Assembly (NCBI RefSeq): GCF_964340395.1
Contig: NC_135555.1
Coordinates: 14,629,746 to 14,693,745 of the forward strand
DNA length: 64,000 bases
Direction: 5' to 3'
Source: Glandiceps talaboti
Lineage: Eukaryota > Hemichordata > Enteropneusta > Spengelidae
The notes below the pieces were generated by a model, which did not search any database, was not told the origin of the DNA, and saw only the letters and a list, made by a program, of their open reading frames with translations. The position numbers were made by a program, and so were the translations under genes. Within the stretch, counting starts at the first letter, position 1, and each line of letters opens with the position of its first letter. Of the stretch, positions 1 to 10,799 are shown one piece after another.

Positions 1-630
1 AGCTTTACATCCACAATGTTTATCAGCCCTCACTCCAAAACAATATCAAATGACCCTCTTTTTTTGCATGGTACAGAATTTTTTGAAAGTACCTTCTCGT
101 TGTATCTGTCTTGACCTGTTTGTTCCCTGGTTTACTTGATTCATCGCACTTAAGTTGAATTGGTAACTAAGATGAAGAAGAAAAACAGATTTATCTTAAT
201 TAGTACTCGATAGTAGAAACGTGTGTGTTGTGTAGGGTGGGGGTGGGGGTGGGGGCCGGGGATGATTGTGGAGAAAAAGCAAGTCTGGGCGTGTTTGCAC
301 GTGTGTTGGGTAAGTTTATAATGAGCAAGTTCAGTGCACGCGCATTAATGCCCATGTGCATGTATGTATTATCTTAGCTGCATCTCTATATGATAAGGGA
401 ACCCTGAAAAGCCATTTTCAGCATCCTGCACTGTACAGCCACTCCGAAAAAGAGTTGAAAAATAGGCTATAACGCTCAGAAGTGGTTTGCTGTATGTACA
501 CTGGGGTAAGGATTTAAGGGTGATAAAAAATCTAGTTACCTCTTTGTTTCATTACATCTCGCTTCGGAATTGTGTGGCCATTATTTTAAGAGGTTTGAAA
601 CGCCACTTCACAGAGTCAATTTTCCTTTAC

Positions 631-778
631 CTGTATTCGCCCACTTTAATAGCTATGGAACCATGTTGATTCTTCTTATAAGTATCTTCTAGTTGTTTAG
701 CAACGTTTTCATCAAACATCCTCCATTGATTGCTATCATCCTTCCATCTCCAGCCAATAACCTGTCCTCCCATTGTAC
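631..778 (-). CDS. WWE domain exon (N-terminal two thirds)
   Basis: The exon encodes GWRWKDDSNQWRMFDENVAK followed by a helix (QLEDTYKKNQ) and a strand ending GEYR. This matches the WWE pattern: W-x-W, a second W about ten residues on, x-x-F/Y, then an LE-x-x-Y helix and an I-x-V strand. The exon ends in phase 2 at CAG/GTAAAG. The C-terminal part of the domain is not visible in positions 1-600, so it is probably beyond the window. WWE domains recognise iso-ADP-ribose or mediate ligase contacts. Confidence 0.8.
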
Positions 779-2437
779 CTAGTATGGGGTACATGGCGAC
801 AATATTAATTGAAAGAAAGGTCAAGTCAAACTCACTTCTGCCTTTTTAGTACACTTGTATTGAATACAGTTCATTATTACGATTTTGGGTTATTTACAGT
901 TGTACTTTACACGTGTTTGTTCATTTGGGGGATTTCTTGCAAGAGTCTACGGGAAAATCTCTGCTGATGATATCACTATCACATTTATCATAGTTTATTT
1001 GCCTTGCCAATACTACGAGTATCAAGATACAGTTTCTTGTTGTTGGTGGTGCTTCATCAGTTCGAGTGATGATTAATCGAGTGTGTGGACAAAGACGAAT
1101 CTTACAGTACACATTATAACATGCAACTAAAGTTCCCGAGAAGATAACTCAATGAATATTAACAATTATCAAAATTTTACAATGTAAGAAAATATCATTC
1201 TCTCTTAATATTTCTAGCACAATATGAATCAATATATACAAACCTGCTAGAATCGCCATGTTCTTTGATTCTTTTGTTTTATGCGAAACCATTGGCTTAG
1301 CTGTTGGCAGAACCTGTATTCCACCAATGGGTTTTCTTGATGCAGGCGCTATTGCAAGAAGATTACGTGACTCCATAACTTCAAATCCATTATCATCGCC
1401 ATCTGTGATTTCAACAACTTCAGGTCCAGAGGTAGCGGCCATCGTAGTGGGTTCACTGGCACCACCCGTACTACCGGGAAGAAAATTAAAATCTGAAATG
1501 GCAACTACCTCGATCTCATCGAATTGCAATTTACGTTTGATGTGAACTATATCGAGCGTTTGGAACACACGCAGCTAAATTTTGGTAGCAAATGTCGTGA
1601 GTGCAAACTTGTTTTAATGTCAATGAATTTGTTATTTATAATTGTTGTATATTCACTTTGATGATTTATTTTAGAATTGATGTAATTTTTGATGTTGGTT
1701 GGACACTAGTAGACGTGCTTGGCACCTGTTTGTCCATTTCCTTTACAGGCTGTCTTAAGTTGTTATGTTTGGTATTTTTATTGTTTGTTTGTCGCTAGAG
1801 TTTTGGGTATATGTCTGGTCTTTCTGTCCTGTTGTAGTGAGGTGGTTGTAGTCTATGCAATTGTACATGTTACATTACTTTTTATTGGTGGACGTGGTCA
1901 TGGTTGCTAAGGCCAATTGTGTCAAAAGATTTGGAAGAGAATCTACAGTATAACACTTCTAGAGTCATCTCACCAAGTTTCAGTCTCATTGACAAAGTAC
2001 TTTTTGAGATATAATTTTTTTTACCAAAATTCACATTTTTACACCTAATTTGCATACTACTTATTAGATCATTATATGCTTAATACTTCTTCGTCTGTAC
2101 ACCCACAGATGCATCCCCCATTAAATTTCAGCCCAATCTGCTGAGTACTTTTGGAATGAAAGATTTTTGACCAAACATACACATTATTAGCCCTAATTTG
2201 CATATTACAGAGGGAATCATTATGTCATAAACAAATCGTAATTTACGTTCCCCTAAGAATGTTCTCACCAAATTTCAGGCCAATCTGCCCAGTAATTTTG
2301 GAGTTTTTTGACCAAAAATCACATTTGTTGACCAAACCCACATCTTTGATACGACCATTTTCATTTGAACAATTTCACAACTAGACACCCGAACATAGCC
2401 ATTAAATATCAAAGCAATCGGTCCAGCAGTTAAGTCG

Positions 2438-2487
<50 letters not shown>

Positions 2488-3426
2488 TACACTTAGCAAT
2501 GCCTATAGTACTACTAAACCTTATCAGTTCAGATTTGCTAAAAATCAATATTCCATCCCTGTCTTAAAAGTATTATATTAGCATCCAGCGTCGGTATTAT
2601 TAGTGACAAAATCTAAATAAGCTAATACCAAATACATTAGCCGGTGTATATGGAAAAATGAAGAATATACCTGGATACTACTTTCAGATCATAGAAGCCA
2701 TCTTTGCCATGCCTATAATCAGCCTTTGTACCATTTGGCCACCGAACCTGAACAGAGGGACACGGAACAGTCACTTTTTGTGCCATCGTTTTCATGAATG
2801 TTACTATAACAGTTTACAAATATCATTTTCTTATATTTTCAAAAGTTAACTTTTAATAGTAAAAGATTAAATTAGATATATCACGTGGCCGTCATTAGTC
2901 ACAGACCTGGTTACCCTAAATCACAGACATACATATACCCAGTACACCTTGGTTCGTGACATAAACAAAATTATTACGGCAAATAGGTTGGCCGCGATCG
3001 GTCACGGACCAAGGACCCACTATTTTTGTTTACCCATTTCTGCCAGCATGTTTCGAAGGCATGCGCAATTCATCGAATTTAAATCTTAACCAAAACGATT
3101 CTAATTCAGCAACCGTTACCAAACAAATGCTTCTTTGAGATTTAAATGTATTTACATTCCCTTACCTGTACAAGACCTTTGTGCGGACCTGAATGTACTT
3201 TATAAATAAAACCAATATTACCAACACCACCATCTTGGTCGTCCCATTTCCAATCTTTGCCTACAAATAAACCATGATGATTTTTACCATAGTAATAAAA
3301 GCTTCAAATAAAATGCCACAGTGACTTCAACAACTTAATTCCTTTTAAACACAGACTTTAATCATTTCAGAGAGTGAGAGAGAGAGAGACAGACAGACAG
3401 ACAGGCAGGCAGGCAGGCAGGCAGGC

Positions 3427-3483
<57 letters not shown>

Positions 3484-6000
3484 GGCAGGCAGGCAGGCAG
3501 ACAGGAAGAGACACATAGACAGAGACAGACAAACAAACAAAAACAGAGACAGACACAGACACAGACACAGACACAGACACAGACACAGACACAGACACAG
3601 ACACAGACACAGAGAGAAATAGATGGAGAAACATTTGTCTGGCTTTGTCTGTCCTTTCATCGACTTGGCGATGGGATTTAATACTGAGATATTGCACTAA
3701 GCGTCAAGTATACTCGAATAGTATACTTGTATACCCGGCAATAAAATAAATTCGCATACGATGCATGGAATGACCTAAACCAACAACTTAGTAGTACATA
3801 GCAATTCACTGTGACCTTCCTGTGTGAATTTGTATTACCATTTTCAAGATTCTTCCCAGTCAGATACTTTGATATCATACTTCCTATTCTCAAATTAGGC
3901 GAAACATTTTCAACACTTGCCTCGTTGCACTCTGACACCAACTTTGATGTCTTCCCCTGGTTTCAACACACGTTGTTCATCAACTATCTATTGTACAAGG
4001 AATGCTCATCACGTTAGGTTAATGTATTCATATAATAAATATAAACAGTCTGGGTACAGTTAAAGGCATCATTAGCAATCAAACCTGTATAAAAGTCAGG
4101 TGTGTTTAACATTTATTCGTTCATGTTTGGATCAGAAATGAGCACGTCGGACTCCTAGTAAAATTGTGTCACCATTTAACGTTTACAAGACATCGAAGTT
4201 GAACGCAGTATACATTTTACGATAAATGGTCGTTTTGCAAACACAGTGTTGTAAAGATGAACAGTGTGGCTTTGACTGATTAAACACTACAGTTAAATTA
4301 GTAAACGTTATCACAAAAGAGTGGAAAAGTAAAATTTATAAATGGTTACATTTTAGATTTACCTTAACATCGTGTGCGTCTTCTGCTCCCCATCTATACT
4401 TGTTGTCATCACCATGATCCCATTCTACGTGTACCCAACCTATCATATGAAAACAATGACTGTACGTCAAAGTCTGGTTGTCCAAATACAGTGAGTGTTT
4501 TATCAGATGTTTTTTGTATTTCAGTATATAGAATGTTATCTGATCATGATATTCTTCACTTTGCACCTAATATGAAGTCACACGGACCACTATCATGATT
4601 ATGATATTTGTAGCATAGTATGGAGGGAGGGATGGGTAACGAGAGTTGGTTGGTTGGTTGGTTGGTTGGTTGGTTGGTTAGCTGGTTGGTTGGTTGGTTG
4701 GTTGGTTGGTTGGAAGCGTACATATGTTTTAATGGATGGGTGGTCGTCTGGATGGGACAGGGATGTTTGGATAGGTGTGCAGTTGGATGATTTGATGGGA
4801 GCGTGGTTGGGAAGATGGATGGATGGATGGATGCATGGGCGGATGTATGGATATATGTCATTTGTCATAAAAACCATATAATGAATATATAGCACATAAT
4901 TACCTTCCTTATCATGCTCGATGACAGTCCCAACTCCATGTTTGTCTTGGTCTTTCCATTTCCAATCCTTGCCTCGTCTAACTCGACTACCAAGTGGTGG
5001 TTGGCCTTTTACTTCCTGGTTTTACCAAAGAGATCGACAAGCTTTATTCCTAACCACAATTATCATATTGTCTTATTACAGAATATTATAAATATTTTAC
5101 AAGAAGTGTTTGGACAGCTATATCTTACTGCAATGTTTCATTTACAAATGGGTATTATGATAAGACGTGTACACACAATAACTTCAGTGATTCTTTATTG
5201 TTTTGTTCATCATTCTTGAAAGTCACAAATATTTTCATTGTTGTTATTTTTAGTTTAAATATAAACCAATCTTCACTCCAAGTCTACCCTATACACAGAG
5301 TATGTATAGAGCGATGCACGAATCGACCTCTGTTCACAACGAAAATTAATACAATTCAGATGTTACCCTGTTTCCCTCGCCACCCATTCCCATCATGCCC
5401 AGCAACATTCCAAGCATGGCTTCTGCCTCAGCTTCTTCCACGGCTTCACCGAGAGCTTTCATAAATTCACGAAGTACTAATAAGGAAGTTAGTTGCTCCA
5501 TATCTGTTGGTATGACCACGGAAATTATAAAGCTAATAAATACTAATATAATGGCTTCGAGATTTACTGTTGGATACACATTCTCAATGAATGGATTAAT
5601 GTCTGACACCCTGCTGCGGGAACAAAAAGGTGTAGTTGTCATACACGCAAATAAAAGTATGTACATAGGACAACACTATGGTATGTCCGTTTGTATAATT
5701 ATTATCTTCTTATGCAATAAGATTAGTGAAATTGGCACAACGCTTTGCATTATCTATACGAGTACCTCCAACCTCTATGAAACACAGTGGCAATTCCAAC
5801 GGTTGTGTATTTGTGTGCATGTGTGTGACAGTGTGTGTGTGAGTGCGCACGTGTGTATGTGTGTATCTGATATGACACATTTTTAATACAATGCTAGACT
5901 TACCGTCTGCAAACTTGGCAGCAAAACGTATGAGAAGAACCTTTGGGAAAAAAGAATGGTAGATTTTTATTTACTTCAGAGTCAATGGAAATTTCTGATA

Positions 6001-6098
<98 letters not shown>

Positions 6099-8421
6099 AG
6101 TTTCCATCTACTACATCGTATAATACATCTTCCTTACCTGCCGTTTGAAGAAAGTACTTAATTCCTCTACATTGTCCACCTGTACGAACATACCATTGGT
6201 TAACTTAGCTACAGCACCCAACAGTTCCTAGATGAATATCATGAAATAAATTAAGTAACATTTCCATAAGTATAAGACATAACTTTGTTAGTTTCCATTT
6301 CGTCTCCATTTCTATCGTTGCGATGCATGCTTTTGATTTCAGTCTAGAAGACGTCCTTTCAATCAGAAGTTAACCTATGTCTTAGTTTATAAAGTCTAAT
6401 TCCACTGATCGTGGTGCAAATTTGAACTATCAGTGACTGTGTTTGAAAGATGAGGAGAGCTTTTCCAGAGATACATATGTATGTATGTACACATCAGCAC
6501 AGCATAAACTTGTACCTTCGGTAAACCACGTTGATTTCTGTTGATTTCTTAAATCAATCAAAATGACGTCTGTGTAAAGATTCACGATATATACAGAAGT
6601 CTTACCGGATCGCAGTCACCACACCCAACGCAAGCAATTGGAATAGAATGGGGAAGTCCGACTTCCTTGAACCCAACAGGTCCAAATACAGCAGCCGTCT
6701 TAAGCACCTGCATTTTAGCCTAAAAATTAGTAAAAAACACTTTCTGTTTGTCACAGTACAATTTTATGATTAACGATCATTCAATGATATTGTAAAGATT
6801 ACCCGGGGGAGGTTACCGATATTCTTTTTAATGGATTTGACCCAGTATCGCTACCAATGTCTTTACTGGTAACCATCATGATCAAATAATTGTAGATGGT
6901 GGATCTTGAATTCACAATATAAGGTTACTGTTATAGAAAGTATACTGCAGGTTGGTGAATTTAATCATATTGAACGTAACAGATAAGTTGAAGAGTTCAT
7001 TTTGGAATGACACAAATGTTGTACATCTGACATTTCTCAACTCATGTTACATTTTACATGTTGAATTAATGGAACGTAGTCCATCCTAGGTTGCCATGGC
7101 AACAAAGATGATTTGAAAGACAAAGTATTGATGCCATTTTTTACCTCGTCAGATTCGCCTTTATCGTCCGTTGGTACGCCATCCGTCATGAGAATGATTC
7201 TAGGTGCCAGTGGTTTACCTGCCACCTTTACAACGCCACCTATTGACGACAAGTGAAAAAACCATGTATTTGTTTTTAAAGAATCTTCAAATTTGTAATA
7301 ATCATGCACACCGGGCCACACAAAATAATCCTCAAATAAAATAACCACACCATAACTGACTCTGCATATGAAACGTTACCTTTGTGGTTTGGGTTTGGGT
7401 TTAGTGTCATAGTCAAATTTGAAGCGTGGCTCTATTTTATGTACTATTTTTTGATTCATCAATACACCACACATTTCTTTTTGGAAAATTTCTAAACTGA
7501 TAAAAGGTGTGTACTATGATTTTATTTTGGTGATGGGAACTGCTCCCTGCGATTTTCGTTTATGCAAATATATACATACAAAAACACAATCTCACATTTC
7601 TGCGGAAACCCATTCAGGTTTTGGATTATGTGACATGGCTATGCTGCACACTCTATATCATGTAGCTGTGGAACTGTCAAAACCTGTCAAAAGTCAGTCC
7701 ACAGGCTATACCGGAGACAAAAGGGCTTGGCAAACATAACACCTGCAGTTTCATGTGAGTAATAATCATCATTACTCCTGGAGTCATTACCCCGGAACTC
7801 TAACCACTACACCACGGTGGGTCGGTGGAATATTTCAAACTACAAAAATTGTGTTTGATAAATTTCTAAATATACCAACTAACCCTTCAAGATTATCTAT
7901 TAAAAGTTCACTACAAATAAGAATATTATTTTGGCTTACCGTGTTCAATAATTTCTTGCAGGGCTTTTAGTAAACCATTTGTCATAGGAGTACGACCCCC
8001 GGCTTCTAAACTGCCTGTAAGCAAAGAAGAAAATGTAGTTTATTTTAGTTCAAATGAAGCACTATATCTATATATACCCATAGAGATTTTGAAAAGTATA
8101 TTCAAGTTCATGATCAATTATGAAACACTATGTTTGACAGGTCATTTTTTTAAACACGTATCCGGCAAAGCTTGAAATAAGCAGTATCCACCTTTATTGT
8201 TATTTTGGGATGTACATATTTTCTTAGCCTATAACTTACTTACCAGCAGCTCGCTTTACTTTGCTATAATCATTTGTCAATGGCTGAACGATTCTTTCGT
8301 TTCTACCAAATTCAACCACGCCCACGTTTTCTTTAAGATTACATTCACTGGCTGTTTCTTGTACACCTGTGATAAACAAAATCAATATAACTGAATCTAC
8401 TAATGGCAGTGTGGATATTTT

Positions 8422-8512
<91 letters not shown>

Positions 8513-8859
8513 GTGTGTTCATACCCATGTATGAATAGAACATCTGGATGCAAATGGATTTGTTGCTTATTTTCACTTGTGAAAACTTTAAATAGGAAAG
8601 CAGTAATAACTTTACTAAAACTGTCATCATTGTTAAATTAAATTAAATATGAATTCTTAACTATACGGAAATCGTTTTAGAAGCACCAAATGTCATAGTA
8701 TAGGTTTCTACTACATTATAATTGTCTAACTATCCAGAATGGAAGTGATGCAGAAAATATAATAAGCGATAGAGAAATAAATCAGTCCATCCCTATACAT
8801 ACGGAGAACTACCCTGTCAAAAAGATGAAATGTCTGATTGTTAACACTTGGATCCAAAT

Positions 8860-8898
<39 letters not shown>

Positions 8899-9259
8899 CA
8901 CAGACAGAAAAAAAGAAAGAAAGAAAATAATGAATGAATGAATGAATGAATGAATTGATTAATTAATTAATTAATTAATTAATTAATTAATGAAAAGCTA
9001 GTCATCACCTAACTAACATAGTATCACAAATACAGACGTATTCAACATAGATACCTTAAGTCTACCTGCATATATGATAAAACTGAATTGGTTGCCGTGG
9101 TTGTGCCTAATGCTATAAAGTAAAATGAAAACATTCAATCTGGAAGTTCATTTGTATCTTACCATGTATAAAGTTTTCCACTGCTTTCTTCAACTCCCTC
9201 ATGCCACGTCCAGCCATACTACCGGACGTGTCAAGACATAGTATTGTATCGAGTGGCAT
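631..9259 (-). CDS. VWA - MIB_HERC2 x2 - WWE domain protein, 3' end outside window
   Basis: Fifteen exons in transcript order: 9259-9163, 8366-8244, 8014-7940, 7239-7145, 6707-6606, 6227-6138, 5940-5904, 5503-5367, 5015-4904, 4439-4363, 3987-3921, 3260-3166, 2747-2671, 1470-1244, 778-631. All junction phases agree, giving about 519 residues before the window edge. Domains: VWA about 1-206 with a DTSGSM MIDAS; acidic/Met-Gly linker 207-252; MIB_HERC2 about 256-315 and 325-394; Ser/Thr/acidic linker 395-470; WWE from 472. By family knowledge, MIB_HERC2 domains occur in Mind-bomb and HERC2 ubiquitin ligases, and WWE domains bind ADP-ribose polymers or partner ligases. A cytosolic ubiquitin-linked role is inference, because no RING or HECT is visible here; either could follow downstream. 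There is no signal peptide. The ATG at 9259 lies just before the first VWA strand, but the exon could extend to 9286 or 9291, so the start is uncertain. The intron after 3921 uses a GC donor. Confidence 0.85.
1244..1470 (-). CDS. Low-complexity linker exon between MIB_HERC2 and WWE
   Basis: The acceptor CCCGGTAG at 1471-1475 gives phase 2 continuity with the previous exon. The exon encodes about 75 residues rich in Ser, Thr, Pro, Ala and acidic residues, for example EVVEITDGDDNGFEV. There is no recognisable domain. EVVEITDGDDNGFEV resembles hydrophobic-plus-acidic short linear motifs such as SUMO-interacting motifs, which would suit a ubiquitin-pathway protein; this is speculative. The donor is GCAG/GTTTGT. 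Confidence 0.75.
1965..2490 (+). repeat. Tandem core-repeat element ending in (AC)n
   Basis: A degenerate unit of roughly 140 bases recurs about 3.5 times: TCTCACCAAATTTCAG, CCAATCTGC, AGTACTTTTGGA, TTTTGACCAAA, CCTAATTTGCATA. Starts are near 1968, 2127 and 2263. The array runs directly into (AC)n at 2441-2490. The organisation (short tandem cores beside a microsatellite) resembles the non-autonomous pearl/Helitron-like elements reported from marine invertebrates; that assignment is inference. It lies in an intron of the VWA-MIB gene. Confidence 0.55.
2671..3987 (-). CDS. Second MIB_HERC2 domain (three exons, one GC-AG intron)
   Basis: Exon 3987-3921 encodes the lead-in KPGEDIKVGVRVQRG. Exon 3260-3166 encodes KDWKWDDQDGGVGNIGF and the following strand. 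Exon 2747-2671 encodes VRWPNGTKADYRHGKDGFYD followed by LKVV, the best match to the family consensus in this gene. The exon at 3921 must splice with a GC donor (GAG/GCAAGT): only that junction joins in frame with the 3260 exon and completes the GKDWKW motif. Acceptor and branch regions look ordinary. Confidence 0.88.
3371..3618 (+). repeat. (CAGA)n(CAGG)n(CAGACA)n microsatellite
   Basis: Compound purine-rich array of about 245 bases in an intron of the VWA-MIB gene. It produces long spurious open frames on both strands. Confidence 0.95.
4363..5015 (-). CDS. First MIB_HERC2 domain (two exons)
   Basis: Exon 5015-4904 carries the family core GSRVRRGKDWKWKDQD and exon 4439-4363 carries VHVEWDHGDDNKYRWG...HDVK. 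Together they give the MIB_HERC2 pattern: G-x-DWxWxDQDG, then a V-x-W-D-x-G-x-x-N-x-YR-x-G block, then a D-L/V-K ending. The intron splits the domain at the position where the second copy is also split, supporting an internal duplication. In Mind bomb, such domains bind ligand tails. Confidence 0.88.
4645..4713 (+). repeat. (GGTT)n microsatellite
   Basis: About 17 units with one interruption, followed at 4815-4833 by a short (GGAT)n run. Intron of the VWA-MIB gene. Confidence 0.95.
5367..5503 (-). CDS. Acidic and Met/Gly-rich linker exon of the VWA-MIB gene
   Basis: This exon begins in phase 1 after CCAACAG and ends at GG/GTAAC. It encodes about 46 residues: an amphipathic stretch (LREFMKALGEAVEEAEAEA) followed by a Met/Gly-rich run (MLGMLLGMMGMGG). 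It belongs to no domain family I recognise and links the VWA to the first MIB_HERC2 domain. The Ala/Glu part is probably helical. The Met/Gly stretch is hydrophobic and flexible and could be a client- or lipid-contacting segment; that is inference only. Confidence 0.75.
5904..9259 (-). CDS. VWA (von Willebrand A) domain, seven exons
   Basis: The first exon ends strand 1 with LCLDTSGSM, the DxSxS half of the metal-ion-dependent adhesion site. Exon 8014-7940 carries AGGRTPMTNGL, with the conserved MIDAS threonine. Exon 7239-7145 carries the hydrophobic strand and aspartate IILMTDGVPTDD. Exon 6707-6606 carries the IPIACVGCGDCD strand (usually xIGxGDxx). Exon 6227-6138 is the C-terminal LLGAVAKLTNGMFVQV helix and strand typical of VWA. 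Exon 5940-5904 adds LLIRFAAKF. With no signal peptide, the domain is likely intracellular, as in copine-like or ligase-associated VWA proteins. The MIDAS residues are intact, so metal binding is plausible. Confidence 0.9.
6004..6096 (+). repeat. (CT)n microsatellite
   Basis: Pure 93-base CT run. Read on the minus strand it is (AG)n and lies just inside the intron downstream of exon 6227-6138, about 40 bases from the donor. Confidence 0.95.
7735..7822 (-). mobile_element. tRNA-derived SINE-like head
   Basis: The minus strand reads CCGTGGTGTAGTGGTTAGAG, which contains an A-box match TGGTGTAGTGG typical of tRNA-derived SINEs. A clear B-box (GGTTCGANNCC) is not visible downstream, so this is a degenerate or truncated head. 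It lies in an intron of the VWA-MIB gene. Confidence 0.35.
8422..8511 (+). repeat. (ATC)n microsatellite
   Basis: About 30 perfect trinucleotide units in the intron just upstream of exon 8366-8244. Confidence 0.95.
8861..8990 (+). repeat. (GAAA)n(GAAT)n(TTAA)n microsatellite
   Basis: Three successive tetranucleotide blocks, each differing from the last by one base change, in an intron of the VWA-MIB gene. Confidence 0.95.
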
Positions 9260-9482
9260 TGTGACAGTGAGGTCAACTCGATCAGCCTGACCTGGTTATC
9301 CAAACCTAACGATCAAACCAGTCAATTCATAATATAATTTATGTTTATGGTATGTTGTTTTAGTGTCGATGTTTGTCATCATATGATGTTCTAAGAGGTT
9401 GAAGGTCATCCAATGTAAATATTATATCCGTGACGGGTAGCATATGGATGAACTGTGTGCTCAGTGTGTGTAGGTTGTGTCT

Positions 9483-9660
9483 GTGCGTGCGTGCGTGCGT
9501 GCGTGCGTGCGTGTGTGTGTGTGTGTATGTGCGTGCGTGTATGTATGTATGTATGTATGTATGTATGTATGTATGTATGTATGTATGTATGTATGTATGT
9601 ATGTGTGTGTGTGTGTGTGTGTGAGCGCGCGTGTGCGTGTCTCTGTTGGGGGGGGGGGGG
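9483..9660 (+). repeat. (GCGT)n(GTAT)n(GT)n microsatellite and G run
   Basis: Compound array ending with a run of about 13 G at 9648-9660, upstream of the first VWA coding exon. Confidence 0.95.
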
Positions 9661-10560
9661 TTCATCCCTGTATGCATTGTACCTGAGGTGTAGATAACGA
9701 GTTTATATGCCAATGCAATTCATATTGGGGCCACAGAACACTCAATATGTTTTTTGTCGTAAATTATTAACAGTTCTTGGTGATATATATATGGCGCGAT
9801 CGAGGACAAATTGTCATTTTTAAATCGCCGGATGGAGCTGATTCAAGAATCATCGAATGTTCCCCTTAAAGTTCTCCTACCACCATTCAGGCTAGCTAAC
9901 ATACATAAATTATAAATTCAATGTACACGATGTCGAAACACGATGCTCTATCTACGTGCACACGTACACTTAAATGCTTATCTCGAGATTAACCACCTAT
10001 TGATTGTACATGGTCTGTGTACATTTCCTCCACCTCACTTAATCTGCCACCTAAATGCTTTACAAAAATATAGAAAATTTCTACATGGCCTGAAAAGTTA
10101 CTCAAAATTTATCTTCGGCAACATCAAATTTGCCGAGCTGTGGCTCGACAGTTTACAGCTACAGTGCCTACACAGAAATTCCCATTAGCGGCAAGTCTGA
10201 CTTGTAAGCACAAATGTTTGCGTCGCTGGCAATACATTTTAAAGTTCAATTGACTGTAGTGTTTATTTGTAACTTCCGGGGTCAAGCGTTGACCTTTTTT
10301 TACCGAGATCGAAGGCTTGACAAGAAATTTTTAATACAAGTATTAACACTAGATTTGTATGCGTCGAACGCAACTTTAGCGCAATTGGGAAAGTGTTCCT
10401 TTATATCTGTCACTTTTAGACTGGTTTGCTGTTCCAAGTTTTCCAGAATGTATCGAATTTAAATAGGAATATATAAAGAATACGTAAACACACGGCATTT
10501 TAAATCCAAGACGGCTTTTAAATCCCTGGAACAAACTCTTCACATATTCTGCAGTCTTAC

Positions 10561-10786
10561 CTGAAAAATCGTGTGGCTTCAAACTTGAAATTTAGCAACT
10601 ATTAACGCTGAGAACATATATATATCTCCTCAAACATTTCATAGCAAGTATATCTTACATAATCAGCATTGTTTTGAGAAGTACGCACGCCCTGCCTTCC
10701 ATATATTTCGTCACTTTTGTGGCACCTGAACGCGGAAGTATGAGCGAACATAAACGTCACGCAATGATTTGCTCTGATTGGTCACC
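10561..10786 (-). promoter_or_regulatory. Candidate promoter and non-coding first exon of the VWA-MIB gene
   Basis: Read on the minus strand, a CCAAT-type box (GACCAATCAG) lies at 10774-10783. A TATATATATG stretch lies at about 10614-10626. A strong donor (TTTTCAG/GTAAGAC) sits at 10559-10561. No ATG is open into this donor, so it would end a short 5' UTR exon spliced to the exon at 9286 or 9291. The geometry is coherent, but there is no transcript evidence. The segment also contains general AT-rich sequence. Confidence 0.35.
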
Positions 10787-10799
10787 ATATTGAGGCGCC

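Noticed and set aside
2889-3012. Two similar words (TGGCCG...GTCAC.GACC) about 110 bases apart
   Set aside because: Short and imperfect; could be chance or a very degraded repeat, with no further support.
7388-7407. Telomere-like (TTTGGG)n
   Set aside because: Only about three units (GGTTTGGGTTTGGGTTTAG) and not the animal telomere repeat TTAGGG.
8236-8553. Frame with a long poly-Met run joined to a VWA-like tail
   Set aside because: The tail is a genuine VWA exon (8244-8366), but the Met run is an intronic (ATC)n array before the acceptor.
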